Origin: Pseudomonadota bacterium | Lineage (GTDB): Bacteria > Pseudomonadota > Gammaproteobacteria > Steroidobacterales > Steroidobacteraceae | Direction: 5' to 3' | NCBI GenBank assembly: GCA_025355105.1 | Contig: JANYAE010000016.1 | Coordinates: 100,881 to 164,880, forward strand | DNA length: 64,000 bases | In this document: positions 8,557 to 18,350 of the stretch, piece by piece | Layout: every line of letters starts with the position of its first letter | How positions within the stretch are numbered: position 1 is the first letter of the stretch | The notes under the pieces: generated by a model | Seen by the model: only the letters and a program-made list of their open reading frames with translations | The model's database searches: none | What the model was told of the DNA's origin: nothing | Position numbers and translations under genes: made by a program

Positions 8557-9564
8557 GTGACCGCGCTCGAGATCCGGTTGGACTGGGGTGAGGGGGCGAT
8601 CCGTTCCCTGGCGATCGAATCGGCGCGTCCGCAGATCGGCCACCTGCTCGCCGGGCTCGACCCTGATGGCGTGCTGGCGGTGCTTGGCCGCCTGTATGCG
8701 GTGTGCGGCCACGCGCAGTGCGCCTGCGCGCAACTCGCGCTTGCGGCCGCGGCCGGCGTGACGGTGAGTGCCGCGCAACGCGAGCGTCACGCCCAGGCGG
8801 TGGCCGGCGAGGCCGTGATCGAACATTTGTGGCGGTTGCTGCTCGACTGGCCGAAGGCACTCGGCATTCCGCAGCAGAAGGCCGAGTTCGCGCGGTGGTA
8901 CGGCCGCATCCGCGCCGAGGCCGCGTGCTGGCCGGCGGAGCTGCACGCCACGCTCGAGCTCGACTGGCTCGGCATGCCGCTCGACGGCCTGCCGGCGTTC
9001 GCCGACCTCGCGGCCGATGCGCACTGGCGGCAGGCGAGCCACGCGCCGCTCGCGGCACTGTTCGCGCGGCTCGGCGCCGAGGCTGCGGCCGCGCCGCTTG
9101 AGCCGGGGGCGACGCTCGCCGCCGAGTCCGAATGCGCGCTCGCCGCTTGCGCCGAGCATCCATGGCTGACCGCGCTCGGTGCCGACGGGCGGTGGCTGGA
9201 GGCGCACGTCGCGGCGCGCCTCGTCGGCCTCGCGACGCTGCTGTCTTCGCTGCTCGCCGGCGCGGCCGCGCCAGTCGAGATGGATGCCGAGTCGACGGCG
9301 CCCGGCCGCGGCATCGCGCTCGTCGCGACGGCGCGCGGCGTGCTCGAGCACGAAGTGACTCTCGCCGGCGGGCGCGTCGAGCGCTACGCGATCAGGACCC
9401 CGACCGATTTCAATTTCGCGCCGGACGGGCCGTTCGCGGCGCGGCTGCGCGGGCATGCTGCCGCGAGCCCGGCCGCGGCCGAGCGCGCGGCCGCGCTCTG
9501 GACACTGGCCTTCGACCCGTGTGTCGCCTACGCCGTGTCGAGCACGGAGACCGGCCATGCATGA
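8557..9564 (+). CDS. hupK: Degenerate large-subunit-like scaffold HupK (HoxV)
   Basis: 335 residues from GTG at 8557. HupK/HoxV proteins are distant relatives of the hydrogenase large subunit that carry the Fe(CN)2CO group before transfer to it. Traces of both cysteine motifs remain: CGHAQC (C50, C55) in place of CGVC, and DPCVAY (C322) in place of DPCxxC, with the last cysteine lost. It does not end in a cleavable extension, so it cannot be a second catalytic subunit. Overlaps hypA by eight bases. Confidence 0.88.
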   Translation: MTALEIRLDWGEGAIRSLAIESARPQIGHLLAGLDPDGVLAVLGRLYAVCGHAQCACAQLALAAAAGVTVSAAQRERHAQAVAGEAVIEHLWRLLLDWPKALGIPQQKAEFARWYGRIRAEAACWPAELHATLELDWLGMPLDGLPAFADLAADAHWRQASHAPLAALFARLGAEAAAAPLEPGATLAAESECALAACAEHPWLTALGADGRWLEAHVAARLVGLATLLSSLLAGAAAPVEMDAESTAPGRGIALVATARGVLEHEVTLAGGRVERYAIRTPTDFNFAPDGPFAARLRGHAAASPAAAERAAALWTLAFDPCVAYAVSSTETGHA

Positions 9565-9925
9565 GATGTCGCTGATGGAGAGCGTCCGCGAGATCGTCGA
9601 CGAGGCCGCCCGCGTCAACGGTGCGGTGCGCGTCACGATGGTGCGACTGCAGATCGGCGCGCTGGCGTCGGTGGAGCCGCAGGCCCTGCGCTTCGCCTTC
9701 GACGTCGTCATGAAGGGCGGGCCGGCCGAGACGGCCGTGCTCGAGATCGACCGCGTCGCCGGCACCGCGTGGTGCTGGGACTGCTCGGCGGCCGTGGCGC
9801 TCGGCGCCGGCGAGGTGGCCTGTCCGGCGTGCCAAGGTCACCGGTTGCAGGTCACGGGTGGCACCGAGATGCGTGTTCACGAGATCGACTTGGCTCCTGA
9901 CCAGGAGATGGCGACATGTGCGTAA
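9557..9925 (+). CDS. hypA: Nickel-insertion protein HypA
   Basis: Delivers nickel to the large subunit with HypB. The N-terminal MHEMSLME contains the Ni ligand His2. The zinc site is C73/C76 (CWDC) and C89/C92 (CPAC). 122 residues. It overlaps hypB by ten bases and begins the hyp block of the operon. Confidence 0.95.
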   Translation: MHEMSLMESVREIVDEAARVNGAVRVTMVRLQIGALASVEPQALRFAFDVVMKGGPAETAVLEIDRVAGTAWCWDCSAAVALGAGEVACPACQGHRLQVTGGTEMRVHEIDLAPDQEMATCA

Positions 9926-10776
9926 CCTGCGGCTGCGAAACCCCCGCGCAGCACGGCCACGAGCCGGGACACGCTCACGACCATGACCATGACCATGACC
10001 ATGACCATGACCATGACCATGAGGGTGCGGTGCCGCTGACGCGCGGCTTCGGCGTGCTGCGACCGGCGCCGACGCGCACCGTGAGTGTCGAGCAGGATCT
10101 GCTCGCCAAGAACGATCGTTACGCGGCGGCGAACCGCGAGCGCTTCGCTCGCGACGGCGTGCTCGCGCTCAACCTCGTGTCGAGCCCCGGTTCCGGCAAG
10201 ACGACCCTGCTGGTGCGAACGCTGGAGGTGCTGCGCGGCCGGCGGCCGGTGGCAGTCGTCGAAGGTGACCAGCAGACGCGCCTCGACGCCGACCGGATCG
10301 CGGCCACCGGCGCGCCGGTGGTGCAGCTCAATACCGGCAAGGGCTGCCATCTCGACGCACACCAGGTCGGGCACGCGCTCGCCGAATTGGCGGCGCCGGC
10401 CGGCGGCGTGCTGTTCATCGAGAACGTCGGCAACCTGGTGTGTCCCGCGGCCTTCGACCTCGGCGAGGCGCACAAGGTCGTGTTCCTGTCGGTGACCGAA
10501 GGCGATGACAAGCCGCTCAAGTACCCGGACATGTTCCGCGCCGCCGACCTGTGCCTGGTCACCAAGTCCGACCTGCTGCCGTACGTGCCCTTTGATGCAG
10601 CGCGCGCGATCGCGAACGCACGCTGCGTCAACCCCGCCCTCGAGTGCCTCACGTTGTCGGTGCAGTCCGGCGAGGGTTTCGAGGCGTGGATTCGCTGGCT
10701 CGAGCGCGAGATCGAGGCGCGCGTGCCGCCGGTCGTCGCGCGCGCGGCCGGCGGCGGCCGGGGGATCGGCGCGTGA
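9916..10776 (+). CDS. hypB: GTPase and nickel-storage protein HypB
   Basis: GTP-dependent nickel chaperone. The N-terminal CVTCGC (C2, C5, C7) is the high-affinity Ni site. A histidine-rich stretch follows at 14-35 with seven consecutive Asp-His pairs, expected to bind several nickel ions. The P-loop SSPGSGKT is at 89-96 and the second metal site GCH at 143-145. 286 residues. The Asp-His run is coded by a perfect hexanucleotide repeat (see the repeat entry). The stop overlaps the hypF GTG. Confidence 0.96.
   Translation: MCVTCGCETPAQHGHEPGHAHDHDHDHDHDHDHDHEGAVPLTRGFGVLRPAPTRTVSVEQDLLAKNDRYAAANRERFARDGVLALNLVSSPGSGKTTLLVRTLEVLRGRRPVAVVEGDQQTRLDADRIAATGAPVVQLNTGKGCHLDAHQVGHALAELAAPAGGVLFIENVGNLVCPAAFDLGEAHKVVFLSVTEGDDKPLKYPDMFRAADLCLVTKSDLLPYVPFDAARAIANARCVNPALECLTLSVQSGEGFEAWIRWLEREIEARVPPVVARAAGGGRGIGA
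9979..10020 (+). repeat. (GACCAT)7 microsatellite inside hypB
   Basis: Seven perfect tandem copies of GACCAT code for (Asp-His)7. Changes in copy number by slippage would keep the reading frame and change only the number of metal-binding histidine pairs. Confidence 0.97.
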
Positions 10777-13097
10777 CACCCCGGCCGCTGCCTTGCGCCG
10801 AGCTGCCGCAGGCGCCGTCGGCGCGGCGGCGGATCCGCGTGCGCGGCGTCGTGCAAGGAGTAGGTTTCCGGCCGTTCGTCTACCGCGCGGCGATCGAACT
10901 CGGCCTTGCCGGCAGCGTGCGCAACGACGGCGGCGGCGTCGAGATCGACGTGCAGGGCAGCGACGCGGCGCTCGCCGAGCTGCTGGCGCGCCTCGAACGC
11001 GCCCCACCGCCGCGCGCGCGCGTCGACGCGGTCGAGGTCGAGAGCTGCGTGCCGGAGCCCGGCCGCCGCGACTTCGTGGTCACCGAGAGCCGCGACACCT
11101 CGACCACCACTGCGATCGGTCACGATACCGCCTGCTGCGACGCCTGCCTCGCCGAGCTCTGCGACCCGGCCGACCGTCGCTACCGCTACGCCTTCACGAA
11201 CTGCACGGACTGCGGGCCGCGCTTCACGGTGACCCGTTCGCTGCCCTACGACCGGGCGACGACCAGCCTCGCGCCGTTCCCGCTGTGCCCGGCCTGCCTG
11301 CAGGAGTACCGCGCCCCCGGCGACCGCCGCTTCCACGCCGAAGCGACCGCCTGTCCACGCTGCGGGCCGTCGCTGCTGCTGGTCGGCGGAGCGCCGGGCG
11401 AGGACCCGATCGCCGGTTGCCTGCGCCTGCTGCGCGCCGGCGCGATCGTCGCGATCAAGGGCCTCGGCGGCTACCACCTCGCATGCGATGCCACCGATGC
11501 CGCGGCCGTCGCCCGTCTGCGCGCCCGCAAGTACCGCGAGGAGCAGCCGTTCGCGCTCATGGCCGCGAACGCGGTCTCGCTCGCCGAGCTCGTCGCCGCC
11601 GACCCGGCCGAGCGCGCGCTGCTCGAGTCGGCGGAGCGGCCGATCGTGCTGCTGCACCGTCGCGCCGCGCCGGTCGAGGCGCTGCCCGGCGTCGCCGACG
11701 GCCTGGACCGCGTCGGCGCCATGCTGCCGTACACGCCAATCCACTTCCTGCTGTTCCACGAGGCCGCCGGCCGGCCCACCGGTACCGCCTGGCTCGCCGA
11801 GCCGCAGTCGCTGCTGCTCGTGATGACGAGCGCCAACGTTCACGGCGAACCGCTGGTGACCGACGACGCCGAGGCGCTGACGTCGCTGCGCGGCATCGCG
11901 GATGCCTGGCTCGCGCACGACCGGGAGATCGTCACGCGCTGCGACGACACCGTCATGCGGGTGCAGGACGGGACGGCCCGCTTCGTGCGGCGCGCGCGCG
12001 GCGCCGCGCCGCGCGCGGTCGCGCTGGCGCGCGCCACCCCGCCGGTGCTCGGCGTCGGTGCCCACTACAAGGCGACCGCGTGCGTGACCCGCGGTGCCGA
12101 GGCCTTCCTCAGCCCGCACGTCGGCGACCTCGATCTCGCGGCGACGCGACGCGCGCTCGATCGCGCCGTCGCGCAGCTACTGGCGCTGACCGTCGTCCGG
12201 CCGGTCGCCGTCGCCCACGACCTGCATCCGGACTTCCACAGCACGCGTCTTGCCGAGCGGCTGGCCGCGGAGTGGCGCGTGCCGCTCGTCGGCGTGCAGC
12301 ACCACCACGCGCACGTGGCCGCGGTGCTCGCCGAGCACCGCTTCGAGGGGCCGGCGCTCGGACTCGCCCTCGACGGCGTCGGCTATGGCACCGACGGCCG
12401 GCCGTGGGGCGGCGAGCTGCTGCGCGTCGACGGCGCCGCCTGCGACCGGCTCGGCCACCTGCAGCCGCTGCCGCTCGTTGGCGGCGACCGCGCGGCGCGC
12501 GAGCCGTGGCGCATGGCCGCCGCGGCGCTGGCCGCGATCGGTCGTGGCGACGAGATCGCGCGTCGCTTCGCGGCACAGCCGGCCGCCGCGCTCGTGACCC
12601 GGGCGCTGGTCCGCGGCAGCGCGGCGCCGCACACCACGAGCCTCGGGCGCTGGTTCGACGCCGCGGCGGGGCTGCTCGGCGTGCGCGCCACGACCAGTTT
12701 CGAGGGCCAGGCGGCGATGCTGCTGGAGGGGCTGGCGGCCAGCGCCAGGCCGGCGACCGAGCTGCCGCATTGCCCGGTCAGCCGCGACTACCAGCTGGAC
12801 CTGCGGCCGCTGGTCGCGCGGCTCGCCGACGCGACCGAGCCACCCCAGGCGGCCGCCGATTTCCACGCGGCACTCGCGGTCGCGCTGGCCGAGTGGGTCG
12901 CGACCGCGGCCGCGGCGACCGGGATCGGCGTGGTTGCCTGCGGCGGCGGCTGCTTCCTGAATGAACTGCTGTCGCGGCGCCTGAAAGCCGAACTGACGGC
13001 GCGCCGCATCGTGATGCTGGAGGCGGTGAGCGTGCCGCCGAACGACGGGGCCGTCAGCCTCGGACAGTGCTGGGTCGCCCAGCGCGCGGGGGTTTGA
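10773..13097 (+). CDS. hypF: Carbamoyltransferase HypF
   Basis: Makes the carbamoyl-AMP derived thiocarboxamide on HypE, the source of the active-site cyanides. Domains in order: acylphosphatase-like with [15 protein letters not shown] (about 17-100), two zinc fingers ([10 protein letters not shown] with CTDCG, and CPACLQEY with CPRCG), a YrdC-like domain (about 205-395), and a Kae1-like domain with [17 protein letters not shown]. 774 residues, the normal length. The GTG at 10773 overlaps the hypB stop and fits the family start better than upstream alternatives. Confidence 0.96.
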   Translation: MTPRPLPCAELPQAPSARRRIRVRGVVQGVGFRPFVYRAAIELGLAGSVRNDGGGVEIDVQGSDAALAELLARLERAPPPRARVDAVEVESCVPEPGRRDFVVTESRDTSTTTAIGHDTACCDACLAELCDPADRRYRYAFTNCTDCGPRFTVTRSLPYDRATTSLAPFPLCPACLQEYRAPGDRRFHAEATACPRCGPSLLLVGGAPGEDPIAGCLRLLRAGAIVAIKGLGGYHLACDATDAAAVARLRARKYREEQPFALMAANAVSLAELVAADPAERALLESAERPIVLLHRRAAPVEALPGVADGLDRVGAMLPYTPIHFLLFHEAAGRPTGTAWLAEPQSLLLVMTSANVHGEPLVTDDAEALTSLRGIADAWLAHDREIVTRCDDTVMRVQDGTARFVRRARGAAPRAVALARATPPVLGVGAHYKATACVTRGAEAFLSPHVGDLDLAATRRALDRAVAQLLALTVVRPVAVAHDLHPDFHSTRLAERLAAEWRVPLVGVQHHHAHVAAVLAEHRFEGPALGLALDGVGYGTDGRPWGGELLRVDGAACDRLGHLQPLPLVGGDRAAREPWRMAAAALAAIGRGDEIARRFAAQPAAALVTRALVRGSAAPHTTSLGRWFDAAAGLLGVRATTSFEGQAAMLLEGLAASARPATELPHCPVSRDYQLDLRPLVARLADATEPPQAAADFHAALAVALAEWVATAAAATGIGVVACGGGCFLNELLSRRLKAELTARRIVMLEAVSVPPNDGAVSLGQCWVAQRAGV

Positions 13098-13100
13098 GCC

Positions 13101-13334
13101 ATGTGTCTCGCAATTCCGGCCCAGATCGTGCGGCTCGAGGCCGGTGAGCAGGCCCTGGTCGACATCGGCGGCATCCGCAAGCAAGTCTCGGTGGCGCTGC
13201 TCGACGGCCTGGTGCCGGGCGAGTTCGTGATCGTGCACGTCGGCTACGCGCTGGCGAGGCTGGACCCGGCGGCCGCGGCCGAAACGCTGGCGGCGATGGC
13301 GGCCGCCGGCATCGATGCGCGAGTGCTCGCGTGA
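13101..13334 (+). CDS. hypC: Hydrogenase maturation chaperone HypC
   Basis: MCLAIPAQIVRLEAGEQALV: Cys2 binds the Fe(CN)2CO intermediate with HypD. 77 residues, the standard HypC length, and distinct from the longer hupF at 6278. It overlaps hypD by four bases. Confidence 0.95.
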   Translation: MCLAIPAQIVRLEAGEQALVDIGGIRKQVSVALLDGLVPGEFVIVHVGYALARLDPAAAAETLAAMAAAGIDARVLA

Positions 13335-14491
13335 AGTTCGTCGACGAATTCCGTGACGCCGAGCTTGCCCGTGGTCTGGCCGCGGCCATCGCCCGCGAGG
13401 CTGATCCCGCGCGGCGCTACCACTTCATGGAGTTCTGCGGCGGGCACACGCACGCGATCTCGCGCTACGGCGTCACCGACCTGCTGCCGCCGAATGTGCG
13501 CATGATCCACGGCCCAGGCTGCCCGGTCTGCGTCCTGCCGATCGGTCGCATCGACCTCGCGATCGGCCTCGCGCTGTCGCGCGGCGTGATCCTCTGCAGC
13601 TACGGCGACACGCTGCGCGTGCCGGCCTCGGAGGGGCGATCGCTGCTCAAAGCCAAGGCCGAGGGCGCGGACGTCCGCATGGTCTATTCGGCCGCCGACG
13701 CGCTCAGGATCGCGCGCGCCAATCCGGACCGCGAGGTCGTGTTCCTGGCGATCGGCTTCGAGACGACGACGCCGCCGACCGCGCTGGTGCTGCGCGAGGC
13801 GCACGCCGGCCAAGTGGCCAATTTCAGCGTGCTCTGCAACCACGTCCTGACGCCGGCCGCGATCGTCAACATCCTCGAGTCGCCGGAGGTTCGCAGCCTC
13901 GGCACCGTGCCGCTCGACGGCTTCGTCGGGCCGGCGCACGTCAGCACGGTGATCGGCACCGAGCCGTACGAGTTCTTTGCCCAGGAGTACCGCAAGCCGG
14001 TCGTCATCGCCGGCTTCGAGCCGCTCGACGTCATGCAAGCGATCCTGATGCTGGTCCGGCAGGTCAACGAGCGACGCTCGCAGGTTGAAAACCAGTTCTC
14101 GCGGGTCGTCAACCGGGCCGGCAACCTCAAGGCCCAGGCACTGGTCGCGGAGGTGTTCGAGCTGCGGCGTGAGTTCGAGTGGCGCGGTCTCGGCACGGTG
14201 CCGTACAGCGCCCTGCGGATCCGGGAGGCGTTCGCCGCGCACGACGCCGAGCGCAAGTTCAGCCTCGTCTATCAGCCGGTCGCCGACAACAAGGCCTGCG
14301 AGTGCGGCGCGATCCTGCGCGGCATCAAACGGCCGGTCGAGTGCAAGCTGTTCGGCGGCGCCTGCACGCCGGAGACGCCGATGGGCTCGTGCATGGTCTC
14401 GTCGGAAGGCGCCTGCGCAGCGCACTACTCGTACGGTCGCTTTCGCGACCGCGAGGCCGTGCCGGCGCCGGCCGCGGCGGTGCAGCCATGA
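13331..14491 (+). CDS. hypD: Fe-cofactor assembly protein HypD
   Basis: Iron-sulfur protein on which the Fe(CN)2CO group is built, together with HypC and HypE. Visible motifs: FMEFCGGHTHAISRYG, HGPGCPVCVLP, and the C-terminal cysteine cluster around ECGAILRGIKRPVECKLFGG, ACTPETPMGSCMVSSEGAC. 386 residues. It starts with GTG overlapping hypC and its stop overlaps the hypE ATG. Confidence 0.96.
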   Translation: MKFVDEFRDAELARGLAAAIAREADPARRYHFMEFCGGHTHAISRYGVTDLLPPNVRMIHGPGCPVCVLPIGRIDLAIGLALSRGVILCSYGDTLRVPASEGRSLLKAKAEGADVRMVYSAADALRIARANPDREVVFLAIGFETTTPPTALVLREAHAGQVANFSVLCNHVLTPAAIVNILESPEVRSLGTVPLDGFVGPAHVSTVIGTEPYEFFAQEYRKPVVIAGFEPLDVMQAILMLVRQVNERRSQVENQFSRVVNRAGNLKAQALVAEVFELRREFEWRGLGTVPYSALRIREAFAAHDAERKFSLVYQPVADNKACECGAILRGIKRPVECKLFGGACTPETPMGSCMVSSEGACAAHYSYGRFRDREAVPAPAAAVQP

Positions 14492-15540
14492 GCGCCGCCG
14501 CGCGCCGCGAGTACCACCGGCCGCTCGACCTCAGGCGCGGCCGCGTCGAGCTCGCGCACGGCGCGGGCGGGCGGGCGACCGCGCAGCTGGTCGAGGAACT
14601 GTTCCTGGCCGCATTCGACAACGAGTGGCTGCGCCCGCTCAATGACGCCGCCTCGCTGCCGATGCCGGCCGGGCGGCTGGTGATGGCGACCGACAGCCAC
14701 GTGGTCTCACCACTGTTCTTTCCCGGCGGCGACATCGGCTCGCTGTCGGTGCACGGCACGGTCAACGACGTCGCGATGGCCGGCGCGGTGCCGCTGTACC
14801 TCGCGGCCGGCTTCGTGCTCGAGGAAGGCTACCCGCTCGCCGACCTGAAGCGCATCGTCGCGTCGATGGCCGCAGCGGCCAAGGCCGCCGGCGTGCCGGT
14901 GGTGACCGGCGACACCAAGGTCGTCGAGCAGGGCAAGGGTGATGGCGTCTACATCACGACCACCGGCGTCGGCGTCGTGCCGCCGGGCATCAGTCTGGAT
15001 GGCGCCGCGGCGCGCGAGGGCGACGCGATCTTCGTCTCCGGCACGATCGGCGACCACGGCGTCGCAATCATGTCCAAGCGCGAGAACCTCGAGTTCCAGA
15101 CCGAGATCCTCTCGGACAGTGCGCCGCTGCACCGGCTGGTCGCGGCGCTGCTGGCCGCCTGTCCGCGCATCCGCGTGCTGCGCGATCCGACGCGAGGCGG
15201 GCTCGCGACGACGCTCAACGAGATCGCGCGCGCCTCCGGCGTCGGCATGCTGCTCGAGGAGAGCGCGATCCCGGTCGCGCCGGCGGTCGCGGCGGCCTGC
15301 GAGTTCCTCGGCCTCGACCCGCTGTACGTCGCCAACGAGGGCAAGCTGATCGCGATCGCGCCGGCGGCGGACGCGGACCGCGTGCTCGCGGCCCTGCGTG
15401 CGCATCCGCAGGGCCGCGACGCGGCACTGATCGGCCGAGTGACGCGCGACCCTGACCACTTCGTGCAGATGCGCACGGGCCTCGGCGGCCGTCGGGTCGT
15501 CGACTGGCTGACGGGCGATCAGCTGCCGCGCATCTGCTGA
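14488..15540 (+). CDS. hypE: Thiocyanate-forming protein HypE
   Basis: ATP-dependent dehydration of the thiocarboxamide made by HypF to thiocyanate, which donates CN to the iron. PurM-like fold with AHGAGGRATAQLVEELF, the GTVNDVAMAGAVP segment and DPTRGGLATTLNEIA. The chain ends PRIC, so the essential C-terminal Cys350 is present. 350 residues; the ATG lies in the hypD stop overlap. Confidence 0.96.
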   Translation: MSAAARREYHRPLDLRRGRVELAHGAGGRATAQLVEELFLAAFDNEWLRPLNDAASLPMPAGRLVMATDSHVVSPLFFPGGDIGSLSVHGTVNDVAMAGAVPLYLAAGFVLEEGYPLADLKRIVASMAAAAKAAGVPVVTGDTKVVEQGKGDGVYITTTGVGVVPPGISLDGAAAREGDAIFVSGTIGDHGVAIMSKRENLEFQTEILSDSAPLHRLVAALLAACPRIRVLRDPTRGGLATTLNEIARASGVGMLLEESAIPVAPAVAAACEFLGLDPLYVANEGKLIAIAPAADADRVLAALRAHPQGRDAALIGRVTRDPDHFVQMRTGLGGRRVVDWLTGDQLPRIC

Positions 15541-15550
15541 CGGGCGCACG

Positions 15551-17221
15551 ATGCGGATCCTGCTGCTGGCGCACTCCTTCAACAGCCTGACCCAGCGTCT
15601 GTGGTGCGAGCTCGGCGAGCGCGGCCACGAGCTCAGCCTCGAGCTCGACATCTCCGACGAGGTCAGCGCCGAAGCGGTGGCGCTGTTCGCGCCCGAGCTG
15701 GTGATCGCGCCGTTCCTGCGGCGCGCGATTCCGGAACGCATCTGGCGGCGCGTGCCGTGCCTCGTCGTGCACCCCGGGATCCCGGGCGATCGCGGCCCGG
15801 CGGCACTTGACTGGGCGATCCTCGAGGGCCAGCGGCGCTGGGGCGTGACGGTGCTCGAGGCGAGCGCTGAGTTCGATGCCGGCGACATCTGGGCCTCGGC
15901 GGACTTCGCGATGCGCGCGGCCAGCAAGGCGAGCCTGTACCGCGACGAGGTCGCCGACGCCGCGGTGCGGGCGGTGCTCGAGGCCCTCGAGCGCCGCGGC
16001 GTCGACGCGCGCGCGACGCCGCTCGCGACGCTCGATCCCGCCAGCGCCGGTCGCTGGCACCCGCAGCTTGCGGCAGCCGAGCGGCGGATCGACTGGCAGG
16101 CGGAGACGACCGCCGAGGCGCTCGTGAAGCTGCGCGCCGCGGATTCCTCGCCGGGCGTCGCCGACCAGATCCTCGGCGTGCCGTGCCGGCTGTACGACGC
16201 GCACGCCGCGCCGGCGGTTGCCGGCGCGCGCCCGGGCGAGTGGCTGGCGCGGGATGGCGAGGCGCTGCTGCGCGCGACCACGGACGGGGCGCTCTGGATC
16301 GGCCACGCGCGGCGCGAGGCGCAGGGTGCGTTCAAGTTGCCGGCGCTCGCCGCCTGCCCTGCAGCCGCGGCGCTGCCGGCGGTCGCGGCGGGCGGCATCG
16401 GCCGCGTCCGCTACCGCGAGGCGGACGCGATCGGCTACCTCAGCTTCGACTTCTACAACGGCGCCATGAGCGCGCTGCTGTGCCGGCAACTGGTCGCGGC
16501 GCTCGATCTGGCCGCGGCCCGGCCGACGCGCGTGCTGGTGCTGGAAGGCGGCCGCGACTTCTGGTCGAACGGCGTCCACCTCAATGTGATCGAGTCGGCG
16601 CACAGTCCGGCGGACGAGTCGTGGCGCAACATCGAGGCGATCGACGACGTCGCCGAGCGCATCCTGCGCATCGACGACAAGCTGACGGTGGCGGCCGTGC
16701 GTGGCAACGCCGGTGCCGGCGGCGCCTTCCTGGCGCTCGCCGCCGACCGTGTCTGGATGCGCCCCGGCGTCGTGCTGAACTTCCACTACCGCAATATGGG
16801 CAACCTGTACGGCTCGGAACTGTGGACGTACACGCTGCCGCGCCGTGTCGGCGCCGAGATGGCCGCGCGCATCATGGACGGCCGGCAGCCGCTGCTCGGG
16901 CGCCAGGCGGCGGCGATGGGACTCGCGGACGAGGCTTTCGGCAGCGATGCGCAGGACTTCGCCGCCGGCGTCGCCGAGCGCGCCGCGCGCCTGGCCTCAG
17001 CTCGCGACCATTCGGCATTGCTCGCCGCCAAGCAGGCGCGCCGCGCGGCCGACGAGGCTGCCCGGCCGCTCGCCGCCTACCGCGCCGCCGAACTCGCGCG
17101 GATGCAGCGCAGCTTCTATGGCTTCGACACGAGCTACCACGTCGCGCGGCACCGCTTCGTGCACAAGGCGCCGCACTCGTGGACCGCACGGCACCTGGCG
17201 CGGCACCGCGTCGGCGCCTGA
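15551..17221 (+). CDS. hypX: CO-ligand biosynthesis protein HypX (HoxX)
   Basis: Two-domain enzyme that makes the active-site CO from formyl-tetrahydrofolate under aerobic conditions. The N-terminal formyltransferase-like domain (about 1-240) includes VVHPGIPGDRGPAALDWAIL. The C-terminal enoyl-CoA hydratase-like domain (about 265-550) includes LEGGRDFWSNGVHLNVIE and VRGNAGAGGAFLALAADRVW. 556 residues, typical. Ten bases after hypE and last in the operon, the same position as in Rhizobium and Ralstonia clusters. Its presence fits hydrogen oxidation in air. Confidence 0.93.
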   Translation: MRILLLAHSFNSLTQRLWCELGERGHELSLELDISDEVSAEAVALFAPELVIAPFLRRAIPERIWRRVPCLVVHPGIPGDRGPAALDWAILEGQRRWGVTVLEASAEFDAGDIWASADFAMRAASKASLYRDEVADAAVRAVLEALERRGVDARATPLATLDPASAGRWHPQLAAAERRIDWQAETTAEALVKLRAADSSPGVADQILGVPCRLYDAHAAPAVAGARPGEWLARDGEALLRATTDGALWIGHARREAQGAFKLPALAACPAAAALPAVAAGGIGRVRYREADAIGYLSFDFYNGAMSALLCRQLVAALDLAAARPTRVLVLEGGRDFWSNGVHLNVIESAHSPADESWRNIEAIDDVAERILRIDDKLTVAAVRGNAGAGGAFLALAADRVWMRPGVVLNFHYRNMGNLYGSELWTYTLPRRVGAEMAARIMDGRQPLLGRQAAAMGLADEAFGSDAQDFAAGVAERAARLASARDHSALLAAKQARRAADEAARPLAAYRAAELARMQRSFYGFDTSYHVARHRFVHKAPHSWTARHLARHRVGA

Positions 17222-17231
17222 GCGGGCGCGG

Positions 17232-17717
17232 TCAGCCGTGGTCGTGGCCGCCGGCACCGTGCACGTGGCCGTGGGCGAGCTCTTCGGCGCTCGCGGCGCG
17301 GACCTCGGCGATCTGCACGTCGAAGTTCAGTGCCTGGCCGGCGAGCGGATGATTGCCGTCGACCGTGACCATGTCGCCGGCGATGCGCGTCACGACCACC
17401 TGCCGCGGCCCGTGTTCGGTCTGGGCGGTGAAGCGCATGCCCGCCTTGACGTCGTCGCCGCTCTGGAACGCGCGTCGCGGAACCTGCTGCACCAGCGCGT
17501 CGTCGTGCTCGCCGTAGGCCTTCTCGGCCGGTATCGCCACCACGACGTGGTCGCCGCTGGTCTTGCCCTCGAGCGCCTCTTCGAGGCCGACGATGATGTT
17601 GCCGCCGCCGTGGATGTAGGCCAGCGGCTCGCCGTCGGCGGAGCTGTCGAGCACCTCGCCGGCGTCGTTGGTGAGCGTGTAGTGGATCGTGACGACGGTG
17701 TCGCGGGCAACTAGCAT
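17232..17717 (-). CDS. slyD: FKBP-type peptidyl-prolyl isomerase, SlyD
   Basis: 161 residues with the FKBP core (VTIHYTLTNDAGEVLDSS, GLEEALEGKTSGD) interrupted by the insert-in-flap chaperone domain (EKAYGEHDDALVQQVPRRAF). A short histidine-rich tail HGHVHGAGGHDHG follows. In E. coli SlyD binds nickel through such a tail and helps HypB deliver it to hydrogenase. It converges on hypX with a ten-base gap, so its location supports a nickel role, but as a general folding factor it is not exclusive to hydrogenase. Confidence 0.92.
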   Translation of the reverse strand: MLVARDTVVTIHYTLTNDAGEVLDSSADGEPLAYIHGGGNIIVGLEEALEGKTSGDHVVVAIPAEKAYGEHDDALVQQVPRRAFQSGDDVKAGMRFTAQTEHGPRQVVVTRIAGDMVTVDGNHPLAGQALNFDVQIAEVRAASAEELAHGHVHGAGGHDHG

Positions 17718-17744
17718 GGCGGGGCCTCGGGCAATGGGAGCGGA

Positions 17745-17750
17745 ATTCTA
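17745..17750 (-). promoter_or_regulatory. Candidate -10 element for slyD
   Basis: On the minus strand TAGAAT (5 of 6 to the sigma-70 consensus) lies about 27 bases before the slyD ATG, in a short AT-rich island. No good -35 was recognised, so this is a tentative call. Confidence 0.3.
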
Positions 17751-17808
17751 ACGCGACGTGGCGGGGGCTGTCCGCCCGGGCCGGCGGAGGGACCTGCGGG
17801 AGAACGTG

Positions 17809-18288
17809 ATGAAATTCAGGACGACCGATCTGCTCGATGCGCACCCCGAGCTCGAGGCCTGCGAGGCCGGCCTCGGCCACTACGGTGGCGTGCGCCGCTT
17901 CAGCGGCGAGGTGGTGACGGTGCGCTGCTTCGAAGACAACTCGCTGGTGCGCGAGCTGCTCAAGAGCGCCGGCCGCGGCCGCGTGCTGGTGATCGACGGC
18001 GGCGGTTCGCGACGCTGCGCGTTGGTCGGCGACCTGCTCGCGGCCTCAGGCCAGGCGCAGGGCTGGGCCGGCATCCTGGTCGCCGGCTGCGTGCGGGATT
18101 CGGCCGCACTCGCGGCACTGCCGATCGGAGTGATGGCGCTCGGCGTGCAACCGCGGCGCAGCGAGAAGCATGGCCAGGGCGTACAGGGCGTGACGCTCGA
18201 GCTGCTCGGCGCGCGGGTGCGCCCCGGCGACCTCGCGTATGCGGACGAAGACGGTGTCGTATTCTCGCAACAACCATTGACGGACTAG
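17809..18288 (+). CDS. rraA: RraA family protein (regulator of RNase E activity A)
   Basis: 159 residues starting MKFRTTDLLDAHPELEACEA, with the family blocks RVLVIDGGGSRRCALVGDLL and GILVAGCVRDSAALAALPIG. RraA trimers bind RNase E and damp mRNA decay; the fold is shared with HMG/CHA aldolases, so an enzymatic activity cannot be excluded. The ATG at 17809 is preferred over an adjacent GTG at 17806; GGGAG is at 17798-17802. Divergent from slyD. Confidence 0.9.
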   Translation: MKFRTTDLLDAHPELEACEAGLGHYGGVRRFSGEVVTVRCFEDNSLVRELLKSAGRGRVLVIDGGGSRRCALVGDLLAASGQAQGWAGILVAGCVRDSAALAALPIGVMALGVQPRRSEKHGQGVQGVTLELLGARVRPGDLAYADEDGVVFSQQPLTD

Positions 18289-18350
18289 GGTCGGGGCCGG
18301 CGCCTCGGCGCGGGCGGCGCGCGTGGTAACGTGCCGTGGCAGGGGGTGCG

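Noticed and set aside
8557..9564. HupK as a second hydrogenase large subunit
   Set aside because: The nickel-binding cysteines and cleavable C-terminus are not intact, and its size is little over half that of a large subunit.
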